Positions 8,179 to 17,066 of a stretch of DNA of 64,000 nucleotides are shown here, piece by piece (the stretch's first letter is position 1; each line of letters opens with the position of its first letter). The stretch spans positions 1 through 64,000 of the forward strand of contig NZ_JADFUA010000006.1 in assembly GCF_015223195.1 (NCBI RefSeq), given 5' to 3'. Under the pieces are notes generated by a model. That model searched no databases and was not told the DNA's origin. It saw nothing but the letters and a program-made list of their open reading frames with translations. The translations under genes were made by a program, and so were the position numbers. This DNA is from Chitinilyticum piscinae (GTDB taxonomy: Bacteria; Pseudomonadota; Gammaproteobacteria; Burkholderiales; Chitinibacteraceae).

Positions 8179-9789
8179 GTGAGGAAAACAACGCGCATTA
8201 CGGCACTGCTGGTGTCTTTGCTGGTGAGCTCGGCACTCTGGGCCGCTGACTGGCAGGAAGGCTCTACCTACACAGCCGGCACGGTAGTCACTTATAGTGG
8301 CAAAACCTATCAGGCTCTGGTTACGCACACAGCCTATGTCGGAGCCAACTGGAATCCGGCAGCTACGCCGACCCTGTGGAAAGAAGTAACCGGAGGGGCC
8401 GCCACTCCGACGCCGACAGCGACGCCAGCCCCGACCGCGACCCCGGTACCGACGGCTACTCCGACACCGGTGGCCACCCCGACCGCCACGCCGACCCCGG
8501 TGAGCACAAGCTGCTACCAGGCCTGGAGTTCGTCAACCGCCTACAATGGCGGCGTCCGTGTCACGTTCAACGGCCGCAACTACGAATCCAAGTGGTGGAC
8601 TCAGGGTGATGATCCGACCAAGTCCGGCGAGTGGGGCGTATGGAAGGATCTGGGCGCTTGCGGTTCGGCAACCCCGACCCCGACGGCAACCCCGACTCCG
8701 ACGGCTACTCCGACTCCGACGGCAACCCCGACTCCGACGGCAACCCCGACTCCGACGGCAACCCCGACGGCTACTCCGACTCCGACGGCCACTCCGACTC
8801 CGACCGTTACGCCGACCCCGGTTGTTGGCGATCTGCCCAAGCATGCGCTGATCGGCTACTGGCACAACTTCACCAACCCGTCAGGCGATACCATCCGCCT
8901 GCGCGACGTATCGGATGACTGGGATGTCATCATGATCTCCTTTGCCGACGATGCCGGTAACGGTGCGGTTGCCTTCAACCTCGACAAGAATGCCGGTACC
9001 GAAGCCGAATTCATCGCCGATGTGGCCGCCAAGCGCGCCAAGGGCAAGAAGGTCGTGCTGTCGCTGGGCGGCCAGGAAGGCCGCATGACCCTGTCGACCA
9101 AGGAAAACGTCACCAACTTCGTCAACAGCCTGTACGCCATCATCACCAAGTACGGTTTTGACGGTATCGATCTGGATCTGGAAAGCGGAGCCGGCGTAAC
9201 GCTCGGCTCGAACATCATCCCGAACCTGGTTGATGCCGTGAAGCAGCTGAAAGCCAAGGTTGGCCCGACCTTCTACCTGTCGATGGCGCCGGAGCACCCG
9301 TATGTACAGGGTGGTTATGTTGCGTACTCCGGCATCTGGGGTGCCTATCTGCCGATCATTGATGGCCTGCGCAACGATCTGAACGTGATCCACGTGCAGT
9401 ACTACAACAACGGCGGCCTCTACAGCCCGTATTCCAACAGCGCGCTGAACGAAGGCACTGTGGATGGTCTGGTTGGCGGTTCGCTGATGCTGATCGAAGG
9501 CTTCAAGACCGTTGGCGGCACTGGCTGGGAATTCAAGGGTCTGCGTCCTGACCAGGTGGCATTCGGTGTGCCGAGTGGTTCGAAGTCGGCCAATACCGGC
9601 TTTGTGACCAGTACCACGGTCAATAATGCGCTGACTTGCCTGACCCAGCTGAAGAACTGCGGCACCGTGAAGCCCTCGCAGGCCTATCCGACCTACCGCG
9701 GCGTGATGACCTGGTCGATCAACTGGGATCGTTACGACGGCTACAACTTCTCCAAGCCTGCCAAGGCTTCGTTGAACGCCCTGCCGTAA
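8179..9789 (+). CDS. secreted family 18 chitinase with two chitin-binding modules
   Basis: A modular extracellular enzyme of about 536 residues for hydrolysis of chitin. Order: signal peptide (about 1-22, ending ALWA-ADW), a CBM5/12-like chitin-binding module (23-70, aromatic-rich with YTAGTVVTYSGKTYQAL), a Thr-Pro linker, a second CBM5-like module (about 113-163, ending WGVWKDLGAC), a longer Thr-Pro linker, and the GH18 catalytic barrel (about 220-536). The catalytic motif DGIDLDLE is at about 328-335 with Glu335 as acid/base, and the SLGG motif lies upstream. I prefer the GTG at 8179, which has GGAG six bases upstream, over the ATG at 8167, which abuts AGGAAG with no spacing. It is monocistronic, with a terminator behind it. 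Confidence 0.93.
   Translation: MRKTTRITALLVSLLVSSALWAADWQEGSTYTAGTVVTYSGKTYQALVTHTAYVGANWNPAATPTLWKEVTGGAATPTPTATPAPTATPVPTATPTPVATPTATPTPVSTSCYQAWSSSTAYNGGVRVTFNGRNYESKWWTQGDDPTKSGEWGVWKDLGACGSATPTPTATPTPTATPTPTATPTPTATPTPTATPTATPTPTATPTPTVTPTPVVGDLPKHALIGYWHNFTNPSGDTIRLRDVSDDWDVIMISFADDAGNGAVAFNLDKNAGTEAEFIADVAAKRAKGKKVVLSLGGQEGRMTLSTKENVTNFVNSLYAIITKYGFDGIDLDLESGAGVTLGSNIIPNLVDAVKQLKAKVGPTFYLSMAPEHPYVQGGYVAYSGIWGAYLPIIDGLRNDLNVIHVQYYNNGGLYSPYSNSALNEGTVDGLVGGSLMLIEGFKTVGGTGWEFKGLRPDQVAFGVPSGSKSANTGFVTSTTVNNALTCLTQLKNCGTVKPSQAYPTYRGVMTWSINWDRYDGYNFSKPAKASLNALP
8398..8508 (+). repeat. first Thr-Pro linker repeat of the chitinase
   Basis: Imperfect 6-base and 18-base tandem units encode TPTPTATP-type sequence between the two chitin-binding modules. 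Confidence 0.8.
8668..8820 (+). repeat. second Thr-Pro linker, tandem 18-base units
   Basis: Near-perfect repetition of an 18-base unit around CCGACTCCGACGGCAAC encodes TPTPTA repeats before the catalytic domain. The number of units could vary between strains. Confidence 0.9.
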
Positions 9790-9805
9790 CCCGGCGACGC
9801 TCCAG

Positions 9806-9836
9806 CAAAAAGCCCGCGCTTGTCGCGGGTTTTTTG
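9806..9836 (+). terminator. terminator of the chitinase gene
   Basis: CCCGCG and CGCGGG pair around a short loop and are followed by T6, 17 bases after the stop codon. Confidence 0.9.
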
Positions 9837-9966
9837 TTGCATGACAAACCGTTTACACGCTGAAACGGCCGGTGCTGCTGCATAGGGTGGCAACGTGCTA
9901 GACTTCGCAACTGATTTTGACCTCGGCAGGGCGCTGCTCTGCCTTTCAAACCGGATGGAGCACAGG

Positions 9967-11169
9967 ATGACTGCCTCGATTTTTGCCGCCGTGGAAATGG
10001 CGCCGCGCGACCCGATCCTGGGTCTGAATGAAGCCTATAACGCCGATACCCGCACAACCAAAGTGAACCTGGGTGTTGGCGTTTATTACAACGACGAAGG
10101 CAAGATTCCGCTGCTGGCCGCCGTGAAAGCGGCCGAACAAGCTCGTCTGGCTGCTCAGCCGCCGCGCGGCTACCAGGCCATCGAAGGCAACCCGGCGTAC
10201 AACAGCGGCGTACAGAACCTGCTGTTCGGTGCGGGCAGCGACATCATCGCGGAAGGCCGCGTGATCACCGCCCAGGCACTGGGTGGTACCGGTGCGCTGA
10301 AGATCGGTGCCGATTTCCTGCAGCGCCTGAATCCGAACGCCACCGTTTACATCAGCAACCCGAGCTGGGAAAACCACCGTGCGCTGTTCGAAGCCGCCGG
10401 CTTCAAGGTGGAAGATTATCCCTACTACGACGCATCCACTCGCGGCGTTGATTTTGCTTCTATGCGCGCCAAGCTGCTGAGCCTGCAACCGGGTTCCGTC
10501 ATCGTGCTGCACGCCTGCTGTCACAACCCGACCGGCGCCGACATGACGGATGCGCAGTGGGGCGAAGTGGTTGAAGCCTGCCGCGAGCGCGGTCTGGTGC
10601 CGTTCCTCGACATGGCGTACCAGGGCTTTGCCGACGGCATCGCCGAAGACTCGGTGGCTGTGAATGCCTTTGCCGCTTCCGGTCTGCAGTTCTTCATTTC
10701 CAGCTCCTTCTCCAAGAGCTTCTCGCTGTATGGCGAACGAGTGGGTGCACTGTCCATCATCACTGCCAGCAAGGAAGAATCCGGCCGCGTGCTGTCGCAA
10801 CTGAAGCGCGTGATCCGCACCAACTACTCCAACCCGCCGATTCACGGTGGTGCCGTGGTTGCGGCAGTGCTGGGCAGCGCCGAGTTGCGCGCACAGTGGG
10901 AAGACGAACTGGCCGGCATGCGCGTGCGCATCCGCGAAATGCGTTCTGGTCTGGTGGCCAAGCTGCAAGAGCGTGGCGTGGCGCAGGATTTCAGCTTCGT
11001 GATCCAGCAACGCGGCATGTTCTCCTACACCGGCCTGACCGCCGAGCAGGTGGAAAAGCTGCGCGCCGAGTATGGCATCTATGCCGTCTCGACCGGTCGT
11101 ATCTGCCTGGCTGCCCTGAACAGCAAGAACATCGACTACGTCGCTGATTCGATTGCCAAGGTGCTGTAA
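9967..11169 (+). CDS. aspartate/aromatic amino acid aminotransferase (class I, TyrB/AspC type)
   Basis: A 400-residue PLP-dependent aminotransferase of subgroup I-alpha. The PLP-binding lysine is Lys250 in SSSFSKSFSLYGERVG. Other family marks are KVNLGVGVYYNDEGKIP near residue 35, HACCHNPTG, FLDMAYQGF, and the substrate-binding Arg in TGRICLAALN near the C terminus. It moves amino groups between aspartate or aromatic amino acids and 2-oxoglutarate; specificity between AspC and TyrB cannot be decided by eye. The start at 9967 has GGAG ten bases upstream; the longer frame to 9895 does not resemble the family. A strong bidirectional terminator follows. Confidence 0.93.
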   Translation: MTASIFAAVEMAPRDPILGLNEAYNADTRTTKVNLGVGVYYNDEGKIPLLAAVKAAEQARLAAQPPRGYQAIEGNPAYNSGVQNLLFGAGSDIIAEGRVITAQALGGTGALKIGADFLQRLNPNATVYISNPSWENHRALFEAAGFKVEDYPYYDASTRGVDFASMRAKLLSLQPGSVIVLHACCHNPTGADMTDAQWGEVVEACRERGLVPFLDMAYQGFADGIAEDSVAVNAFAASGLQFFISSSFSKSFSLYGERVGALSIITASKEESGRVLSQLKRVIRTNYSNPPIHGGAVVAAVLGSAELRAQWEDELAGMRVRIREMRSGLVAKLQERGVAQDFSFVIQQRGMFSYTGLTAEQVEKLRAEYGIYAVSTGRICLAALNSKNIDYVADSIAKVL

Positions 11170-11188
11170 TCGCCGGGCATCCGCCTGA

Positions 11189-11222
11189 CAGCAAAAAGCC
11201 CCGCATCGCGGGGCTTTTTGCT
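11189..11222. terminator. bidirectional terminator
   Basis: AAAAAGCCCCGC and GCGGGGCTTTTT are perfectly symmetrical around a 3-base loop. It serves the aminotransferase gene and the converging carbonic anhydrase gene. Confidence 0.92.
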
Positions 11223-11271
11223 GGGTATTGCCATGTAGCCTATTCATGTAAAGGGCTGTGGCTGTATACCC
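11223..11271. repeat. intergenic 49-bp repeat, copy A
   Basis: GGGTAT at 11223 and ATACCC at 11266-11271, exactly 43 bases apart start to start. It shares TGCCATGTAG with the reverse complement of copy C. It abuts the terminator on one side and the carbonic anhydrase stop codon on the other. See the finding on the repeat family. Confidence 0.75.
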
Positions 11272-11994
11272 TTATTTCGATGCCTTGACTTCGCGATCGT
11301 TCAGCGGCTGCACCGGACGGGCGTTCATCGGGAAAATCTTCTTGAAGGCATTCAGCTGCGCACGCGACAGCGTCACCGGCTCTTTCAGCACCTGCCAGCG
11401 TACCCCTTCGGTACATGGCGGGGTGGTCAGCGAGCCACTGAAGGCGTAATAACCGAAGTTTTCCGGCAGCAGGTCGAAGGCGTTGAACTGCAGATCCAGC
11501 TCCTGCTTGCCCTCCTTGCGCGGCAGATCCTTCCAGAACGACTTCAGCGCGGCATTTTCGGCGCCCACCTTGAACAGTACTGCCACGACGGCGAGCTGTC
11601 CCTGGTCATTCTTGTGCACCAGATGCGCGACCATGTCGGCGGGTTTGCCATTGATCTGCTCTTCGCTGGGGGTGTGGAAGTGGAACTGCAGCAGTTCATA
11701 CACATCCTCGCCGATGCGGATGCGGCTGCCCGGGGCAATGTTCAGCTGCACGGTGTGGCCGTTGTTGACCAGTTGCACGCCTGAGGGCTGGTACTGGAAA
11801 GTCAGTGCCGGCAGATCGGCCGGCGTTGCCGCAGCGGTACGGATATTGATCGGCGATTGCGCCTTGCCCATCTGGCATTCACCTTCCCAGTGTTTCGGGC
11901 CATGCTGGCCGTGATAGCCCCAGTGGGCGCCTTCGGCCAAGGCACCTCCGGCCAGCAGCAGGGCAACGAGGGGCAGGGTATGCACTATTTTCAT
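11272..11994 (-). CDS. periplasmic alpha-carbonic anhydrase
   Basis: A 240-residue secreted protein with a signal peptide (about 1-20, GGALA-EG). It interconverts carbon dioxide and bicarbonate. Family marks are HWGYHGQHGPKHW at the mature N terminus, QSPINI, the zinc histidines in QFHFHTPSEE and in MVAHLVH, and the SGSLTTPPCTEGV stretch. Cys residues in GECQMG and TPPCTE can form the conserved disulfide. Length is normal. It is flanked on both sides by copies of the 49-bp repeat and appears monocistronic. Confidence 0.95.
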   Translation of the reverse strand: MKIVHTLPLVALLLAGGALAEGAHWGYHGQHGPKHWEGECQMGKAQSPINIRTAAATPADLPALTFQYQPSGVQLVNNGHTVQLNIAPGSRIRIGEDVYELLQFHFHTPSEEQINGKPADMVAHLVHKNDQGQLAVVAVLFKVGAENAALKSFWKDLPRKEGKQELDLQFNAFDLLPENFGYYAFSGSLTTPPCTEGVRWQVLKEPVTLSRAQLNAFKKIFPMNARPVQPLNDREVKASK

Positions 11995-12062
11995 CGCTTG
12001 ACTCCTTGTTGTTGTGACCGGGTAGCCTAATCACGTTCAGCGAAAGGGCGGTGGTTTTTTAT

Positions 12063-12111
12063 GGGTATCTTGTTGCAGATCAATTGTTACATGGCTTGTG
12101 GTTGTATACCC
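12063..12111. repeat. intergenic 49-bp repeat, copy B
   Basis: GGGTAT at 12063 and ATACCC at 12106-12111. The distal 17 bases nearly match copy A (TGTGGnTGTATACCC). It lies between the carbonic anhydrase start and the MscS stop. Confidence 0.75.
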
Positions 12112-12115
12112 GTGG

Positions 12116-13747
12116 TTATGCCTCTGGCTTGGCCGGTGCTGGCGCACGCAGGGGTTCGGGAACGATCTTTTCCTGCTCCGGATCGGCGATGTAGTGCGGC
12201 GACATGATCTGCACGCCGTAATGGTTGAAGGTATCCTGCACCTTGCCATTCAGTTCATTGATGATTTCGAACTTGCGGCGTGGTTCATCGACCGCAATCC
12301 GCAGCTGGTATTCGACATACCAGTCCGACAGAGCAGTCTGGTACACCACCGGACGCGGTGTGCGGCGGATGCCCCGGGTGGCATGGGCGGCTTCCAGCAG
12401 CATGGCTTCGACCTGGCGCCACGGCGTGTCGTAGCCGATGGTGACGCTGATGGTGGTAATTACACCGCCACCCGAGGCCAGCCGGGAGAAATTCTTCACG
12501 TTCTGTCCCACCAGGCCGGCATTGGGAATGCTGATTTCCTCGCGCAGGTTGGTGTGGATTTTGGTGGCAAACAGGCCGATCTGCACGACCGTTCCCTCGA
12601 CCTCGCCGATCTGCACGTATTCACCGACCTTCAGTGCGCGCGAGTAGATGATGATCATGCCCGAGGCAAACTGCCCGACGATCCCGGATGCTCCCAGCGA
12701 CACCATCAGACCGACCATTACGGATAGCCCCTTGAAGGCTTCGGTGTCGGCGCCGGGCAGGTAGGGGTAGATCATTGCAAAGGCAAACAGCCATACCACG
12801 AATGACAGCAGCCGGCGGGTTGTGGATGCCGTATCGCGGTCGAACATGCCCAGATGGAGTTCGCCCCGCTCGACCCTACCGAAGACGAAATGGATGAAGC
12901 GGGAAATGTAACGCGCAACCAGCAGAATAAAGCACGCGATCAGCAGATTCGGAATGGCATTGAGCATCGCCATCAGTGCGTGTTCGAGGAAGCCGAACAG
13001 GGCGCTGTTGAGCTCCTCGCTCCACGCCCGGGTGTAGGGAATTTCGTACAGCACCACCGACAGCCAGCTATGCAGCCCGACCAGCCCGATCAGGGTGACA
13101 ATGCTGTTGACCACCATCCGCAGCATGGTGGCTAGCGAGCGCACGTTGGTGCCGGTGTATTTGCCGGTACTGCGGGCGATCGGCCGGGCGATATAGCGGC
13201 GGGTGCGCACCAGCGTCCAGCGGCGAGCCTTGCTCAGCCCCTTCAGCAGCAGGACAAACACGAGTGTGGCAAGCAGGCTGATCGCGATGGAGCGTGCCAG
13301 TTCTTTCGGGTCGCTCAGTGCCAGTTGGTCCTGGCGGATTTCTTCCAGTGCGGCCAGTGCATCCTTGGTGCGTTGCTCCAGGGTTTCATTGGCCAGGGTG
13401 TCAACGTCCGCATCGCGCAGATAAAAAGCCAGCTTGCCATCCAGCTTGATGGCAATGCCCAGCTCGCTCGGTTCGCTGGTGAACTTGCCATGCGGGCGTT
13501 CGGCCAGCAGGCGCTGGATGCGCAGCTCGGCGGAATTGGCGCGGTCCTGGGCCGTATAGCCGCCGATACCGGTGCGGAATGTGGTGACCACGCGATTGAA
13601 GACTTTGGCTGCATGGGCCTCCTCGCTGGCCGAGGCTGTGGCCGAAGCCGCCGCGGCGTTCGCGCCGCCCGCGTCCGTGGTTGCAGCCTGGGCTAGGCCA
13701 CAGCCCAGCAGGAAGAAAAAAACAATTTGGGTGAGTGTTTGTTTCAT
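12116..13747 (-). CDS. MscS family mechanosensitive channel with large N-terminal extension
   Basis: A 543-residue inner-membrane protein. It has a signal peptide (about 1-22, GLAQA), a periplasmic alpha-helical region, at least four membrane helices, then the MscS pore helix and beta domain (GLSVMVGLMVSLGASGIVGQFASGMIIIYSRALKVGEYVQIGEVEGTVVQIGLF, about residues 335-390 read in parts). The conserved Gly/Ala pore pattern and the IPNA motif of the vestibule are present. It should release solutes on hypo-osmotic shock, though long MscS relatives can have other roles. The start at 13747 has GGAG seven bases upstream. It is divergent from dnaQ. Confidence 0.9.
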   Translation of the reverse strand: MKQTLTQIVFFFLLGCGLAQAATTDAGGANAAAASATASASEEAHAAKVFNRVVTTFRTGIGGYTAQDRANSAELRIQRLLAERPHGKFTSEPSELGIAIKLDGKLAFYLRDADVDTLANETLEQRTKDALAALEEIRQDQLALSDPKELARSIAISLLATLVFVLLLKGLSKARRWTLVRTRRYIARPIARSTGKYTGTNVRSLATMLRMVVNSIVTLIGLVGLHSWLSVVLYEIPYTRAWSEELNSALFGFLEHALMAMLNAIPNLLIACFILLVARYISRFIHFVFGRVERGELHLGMFDRDTASTTRRLLSFVVWLFAFAMIYPYLPGADTEAFKGLSVMVGLMVSLGASGIVGQFASGMIIIYSRALKVGEYVQIGEVEGTVVQIGLFATKIHTNLREEISIPNAGLVGQNVKNFSRLASGGGVITTISVTIGYDTPWRQVEAMLLEAAHATRGIRRTPRPVVYQTALSDWYVEYQLRIAVDEPRRKFEIINELNGKVQDTFNHYGVQIMSPHYIADPEQEKIVPEPLRAPAPAKPEA

Positions 13748-13856
13748 GCAAGAACTCCGCCGGGATTCACGCAATCATAGCGCAAGACAGTGGCGGCGCG
13801 GTGTGGCAGTCGGCAAGGTATAATCATGGCTTGCTCATATCAGCTCAGGAAGTACG

Positions 13857-14594
13857 ATGCGGCAGATTCTGCTGGATACCGAAACAACCGGTCTGCGCGT
13901 GGAAGACGGCAACCGCATTCTGGAAATTGCGGCGGTCGAGATGATCAACCGCAAGCTCTCCGCCCCCGAGCGGCATTTCCACATGTACATCAATCCGGAG
14001 CGCGACTCGGAAGAGGGCGCGCTGAACGTGCACGGGCTGACGACCGAATTTCTGGCCGACAAGCCGAAATTTGCCGATATCGCCCGGCAGTTCCTCGATT
14101 TTGTCGCCGGTGCCGAGATCATCATCCACAACGCGCCCTTTGACGTAGGCTACCTCGATATGGAGCTTGGCCGGCTGGGGCTGGGCAAATTCCGTGATCA
14201 CGTCGCCAATGTGATCGACACGCTGGCGATGGCCAAGGAATTCTTCCCCGGCAAGCGCAACAACCTCGATGCACTGTGTGACCGTTATGAAATCGACCGC
14301 AGCAACCGGGTGCTGCACGGCGCGCTGATCGACTGCGAGCTGCTGGCTGAAGTCTATCTGGCGATGACGCGCGGGCAGGACAGCCTGCTGATCGACTTTG
14401 CCGGTGGCGATGATGCCGCCGGCGGTGCTGGCGGGCGCCGCCAGCGCAGCGGCAGCCTGCGCATTGATGCGCCTTCTGCGGAGGAGCTTGCCGCGCATCA
14501 GGCCTATCTCGACGAGCTGGACAAGATCGTCAAGGGCAGTTGCCTGTGGCGGACGCTGGAGCCGAAATCGGACACCGTAGAGTCCGCCGCATGA
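13857..14594 (+). CDS. dnaQ: DNA polymerase III epsilon subunit (3'-5' proofreading exonuclease)
   Basis: A 245-residue DnaQ. The Exo I motif is DTETTG (residues 7-12). Exo II is in HNAPFDVGYLDMEL. Exo III-epsilon is HGALIDCELLAEVY with the catalytic His. A C-terminal tail after a Gly-rich linker (about residues 180-200) is expected to contact the polymerase alpha subunit. TATAAT lies at 13819-13824, without a clear -35. It is the first gene of a run of overlapping genes, and its stop overlaps the next start (ATGA). Confidence 0.96.
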   Translation: MRQILLDTETTGLRVEDGNRILEIAAVEMINRKLSAPERHFHMYINPERDSEEGALNVHGLTTEFLADKPKFADIARQFLDFVAGAEIIIHNAPFDVGYLDMELGRLGLGKFRDHVANVIDTLAMAKEFFPGKRNNLDALCDRYEIDRSNRVLHGALIDCELLAEVYLAMTRGQDSLLIDFAGGDDAAGGAGGRRQRSGSLRIDAPSAEELAAHQAYLDELDKIVKGSCLWRTLEPKSDTVESAA

Positions 14595-15484
14595 GCGCCG
14601 CCGAGCTGATCGCCGCTGCCCATGAGGCCTGGAATGCGGGGCAGTACGCTGAGACCGAACGTTGTTTTTTGGCGGCGCTGGCGTTGGCGCCCGATGTGAC
14701 GACCACCCATTTCGATCTCGGCTTGTTTTACAAATACGAAGCCCGCTGGGCGGATTCGTTGCGGCATAGCCTGCGGGCCGCCGAGCTGGATGCCGGGAAT
14801 GAGGGGGCCTGGTGGAATGCCGGAATTGCGGCTACCGCCCTGCAGGATTGGTCCACTGCGGCTCGTGCCTGGCAGGCGTTCGGGATTGCCATGCCCCTGG
14901 ATACGCTACCACCGGATCTGCAGCTGGGCCTGGTGCCAATCCGGATTACCATCGGCGAGCGGGCCGAAGTGGTCTGGGCGCAGCGCCTTGACCCGGCGCG
15001 GGCGCGCATCATCAATATCCCTTTTCCAGAAAGCCACGCGCACTTTGCCGACATCGTGTTGCATGACGGTGCTCCGAATGGCTACCGCGAACTGGATGGG
15101 CAGCAAGTGCCCGTCTTTGACGCGCTGGCAGTGTGGGAGGAATCCGGGCTCAGAACCTTTGTGCTCGACTGTCTTGCCGACAGTCCTGCGCCCTTGCAGA
15201 TGCTGGGGCAGCTGGCGCATGAGCGCGGCCGGCGTGCGCAGGACTGGACGCAAAGCGTACGTTACCTGTGCAAGGCGTGTGATGAAGGCACCCCGCACGA
15301 ACACCACGATCAAAATCTGGATCCCGGCTGGCAGCAGGAGCGCGAAGTGGCCGTGGCGGCTCGTGATGCCGCCGAACTTAACCAGTTGCTGGACGCGTGG
15401 CAGGCGGCATGTCCTGCCGTGGTCGTGCGCGATATTTATGAAGCCGTGGCGGAAGACGCTGCCGAAGGGGAGCAAACCCGATGA
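14591..15484 (+). CDS. TPR-repeat protein, paralogue 1
   Basis: A 297-residue protein of unknown function. The first 100 residues are TPR-like helices (AHEAWNAGQYAETERCFLAAL and the following two units). The remainder is a separate domain beginning near residue 115 with ERAEVVWAQRLDPARARI. It is clearly homologous over its full length to the next gene: shared AWWNxGIAATALxDW, RLDPAR and DAWxAACP segments. The start at 14591 makes a 4-base ATGA overlap with dnaQ, which suggests translational coupling. A role in replication or isoprenoid synthesis cannot be inferred from position alone. Confidence 0.8.
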   Translation: MSAAELIAAAHEAWNAGQYAETERCFLAALALAPDVTTTHFDLGLFYKYEARWADSLRHSLRAAELDAGNEGAWWNAGIAATALQDWSTAARAWQAFGIAMPLDTLPPDLQLGLVPIRITIGERAEVVWAQRLDPARARIINIPFPESHAHFADIVLHDGAPNGYRELDGQQVPVFDALAVWEESGLRTFVLDCLADSPAPLQMLGQLAHERGRRAQDWTQSVRYLCKACDEGTPHEHHDQNLDPGWQQEREVAVAARDAAELNQLLDAWQAACPAVVVRDIYEAVAEDAAEGEQTR

Positions 15485-16362
15485 GTGTGTGTATGAATAC
15501 CTCCGAGCTTAAAACTGCCGCGCATGCCGCGTGGGACGAGGACAACGAGCAGGACGCCGAGGCGCTGTTCAAGCAGGCGCTGGCCATTGACGGCCAGGAC
15601 CCGCAGACGCTGTTCGATTTGGCGCTGCTGTACAAATTCCAGGATCGCTGGGCCGAGGCGCTCGATTTCAACCGCAAGGTCGTTGCGATCAAGCCCGACG
15701 ACACGGCCGCGTGGTGGAATCTCGGCATCGCCGCGACGGCACTGTCCGACTGGACCAGTGCCGCCCAGGCCTGGCAGGTCTTTGACATCACGCTGCCGCT
15801 GGAAAGTCTGCCGCCGGCCCTGCCGGCCGCAGCGGCGGCAGTACGGGTGCGCAACGGCAAGCAGATCGACGTCCTGCTGGGCGAACGCCTTGATCCGGCG
15901 CGCGTGCGCGTGACGCAGGTGCCTCTGCCCGATTGCGGCGTACGCTACGGCGATATCCTGCTTAACGACGGACTGGGCAACGGGGTGGTGACCCATCAGG
16001 GCATCGAGTTGCCGGTGCGCGAAGTGCTGAGCACCTGGGCGGTGTCAAACCATGCCACCTATGTGCTGGAAGCGGTTGTTGAATCGAAGGCGCAGCTTGA
16101 TACCCTGGTCGAGCTGGCTGCAAGGGCTGGCCTGCCGCTGCAGGACTGGGGAGGCAAGGTGCGCTATGTGCTGCCCACCGAAGGCAAGCACGCACCGGCG
16201 GAGCCCGAGTGGCAGAAGGTGCGCGAAATCGGCATCGCCGCGGAGGACGACCAGCCGGTGGCCGATCTGCTGGATGCCTGGCTGGCTGCCTGCCCCGAGG
16301 TCGACATTCGCGAGGTCTATGTGGCGCTGACGCCGGATGACGCCGGCGAGGCCCACGCATGA
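15481..16362 (+). CDS. TPR-repeat protein, paralogue 2
   Basis: A 293-residue homologue of the preceding gene, with the same layout: N-terminal TPR-like helices (AAHAAWDEDNEQDAEALFKQAL), AWWNLGIAATAL, then a C-terminal domain with GERLDPARVRV and ending DAWLAACPEVDIREVYVAL. It begins in an ATGA overlap with paralogue 1 and ends in an ATGA overlap with ispD. The two genes appear to be a tandem duplication that has diverged considerably. I do not recognise the C-terminal domain. Confidence 0.8.
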   Translation: MSVCMNTSELKTAAHAAWDEDNEQDAEALFKQALAIDGQDPQTLFDLALLYKFQDRWAEALDFNRKVVAIKPDDTAAWWNLGIAATALSDWTSAAQAWQVFDITLPLESLPPALPAAAAAVRVRNGKQIDVLLGERLDPARVRVTQVPLPDCGVRYGDILLNDGLGNGVVTHQGIELPVREVLSTWAVSNHATYVLEAVVESKAQLDTLVELAARAGLPLQDWGGKVRYVLPTEGKHAPAEPEWQKVREIGIAAEDDQPVADLLDAWLAACPEVDIREVYVALTPDDAGEAHA

Positions 16363-17066
16363 GGGCGCTGGCGCTGCTGCCGGCTGCCGGTTCCGGCAGC
16401 CGCATGAATTCGGCCACACCCAAGCAGTATCTGGATCTGAATGGCCAGCCGCTGATCTGGCATACGCTGGCGGCGCTGCACGCCGTTCCCGAGCTGGATC
16501 GCATCGTGGTGGTGATTTCCCGCGAGGACGAGTGGTGGGATGGGTCCGACTGGTCGGCGTTCACGCGCCTGACCGTGCTGCGCTGTGGTGGTGCGAGCCG
16601 TGCGCTGTCGGTGCTCAACGGGCTGCTGGCGCTGCACGATGCGGGCGAGCCGGCTGACGACTGGGTGCTGGTGCACGATGCCGCACGACCCTGCCTGGAC
16701 CCGGCATTGGTGTCGGACATGATTGCCAGGCTGGGGGATCACCCGGTCGGCGGGATTCTGGCGGTGCCTGTGGCTGATACCCTCAAGCTGGCTGGCGAAA
16801 AGCAGGCGATTGCCCGGACCCACCCGCGCGACGGCCTGTGGCAGGCGCAAACTCCCCAGATGTTCCGTCTGGGGCCGCTGGCAGATTGCCTGCGCGCCGG
16901 CATGGGGCCGGACATTACCGACGAGGCGAGTGCGCTGGAAAAGGCTGGCTATACGCCGCAACTGGTGATGGGCAGCCCGTGGAATCTGAAAGTGACCTAC
17001 CCGCAAGACCTGCAGCTTGCCAGCCTGATTCTGGCGGCGCATGCCGAACGGAGCGCGCATGGCTGA
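16359..17066 (+). CDS. ispD: 2-C-methyl-D-erythritol 4-phosphate cytidylyltransferase
   Basis: A 235-residue IspD, third enzyme of the MEP isoprenoid pathway, forming CDP-methylerythritol. It shows the nucleotide-binding PAAGSGSRM (residues 8-16) and the KQY motif, then VHDAARPCL and the late TDEASALE and NLKVTYPQDL motifs. Length is normal. It sits in an ATGA overlap with the TPR paralogue upstream and overlaps the next gene by 8 bases. ispD and ispF are close but separated by the methionine sulfoxide reductase gene. Confidence 0.95.
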   Translation: MRALALLPAAGSGSRMNSATPKQYLDLNGQPLIWHTLAALHAVPELDRIVVVISREDEWWDGSDWSAFTRLTVLRCGGASRALSVLNGLLALHDAGEPADDWVLVHDAARPCLDPALVSDMIARLGDHPVGGILAVPVADTLKLAGEKQAIARTHPRDGLWQAQTPQMFRLGPLADCLRAGMGPDITDEASALEKAGYTPQLVMGSPWNLKVTYPQDLQLASLILAAHAERSAHG

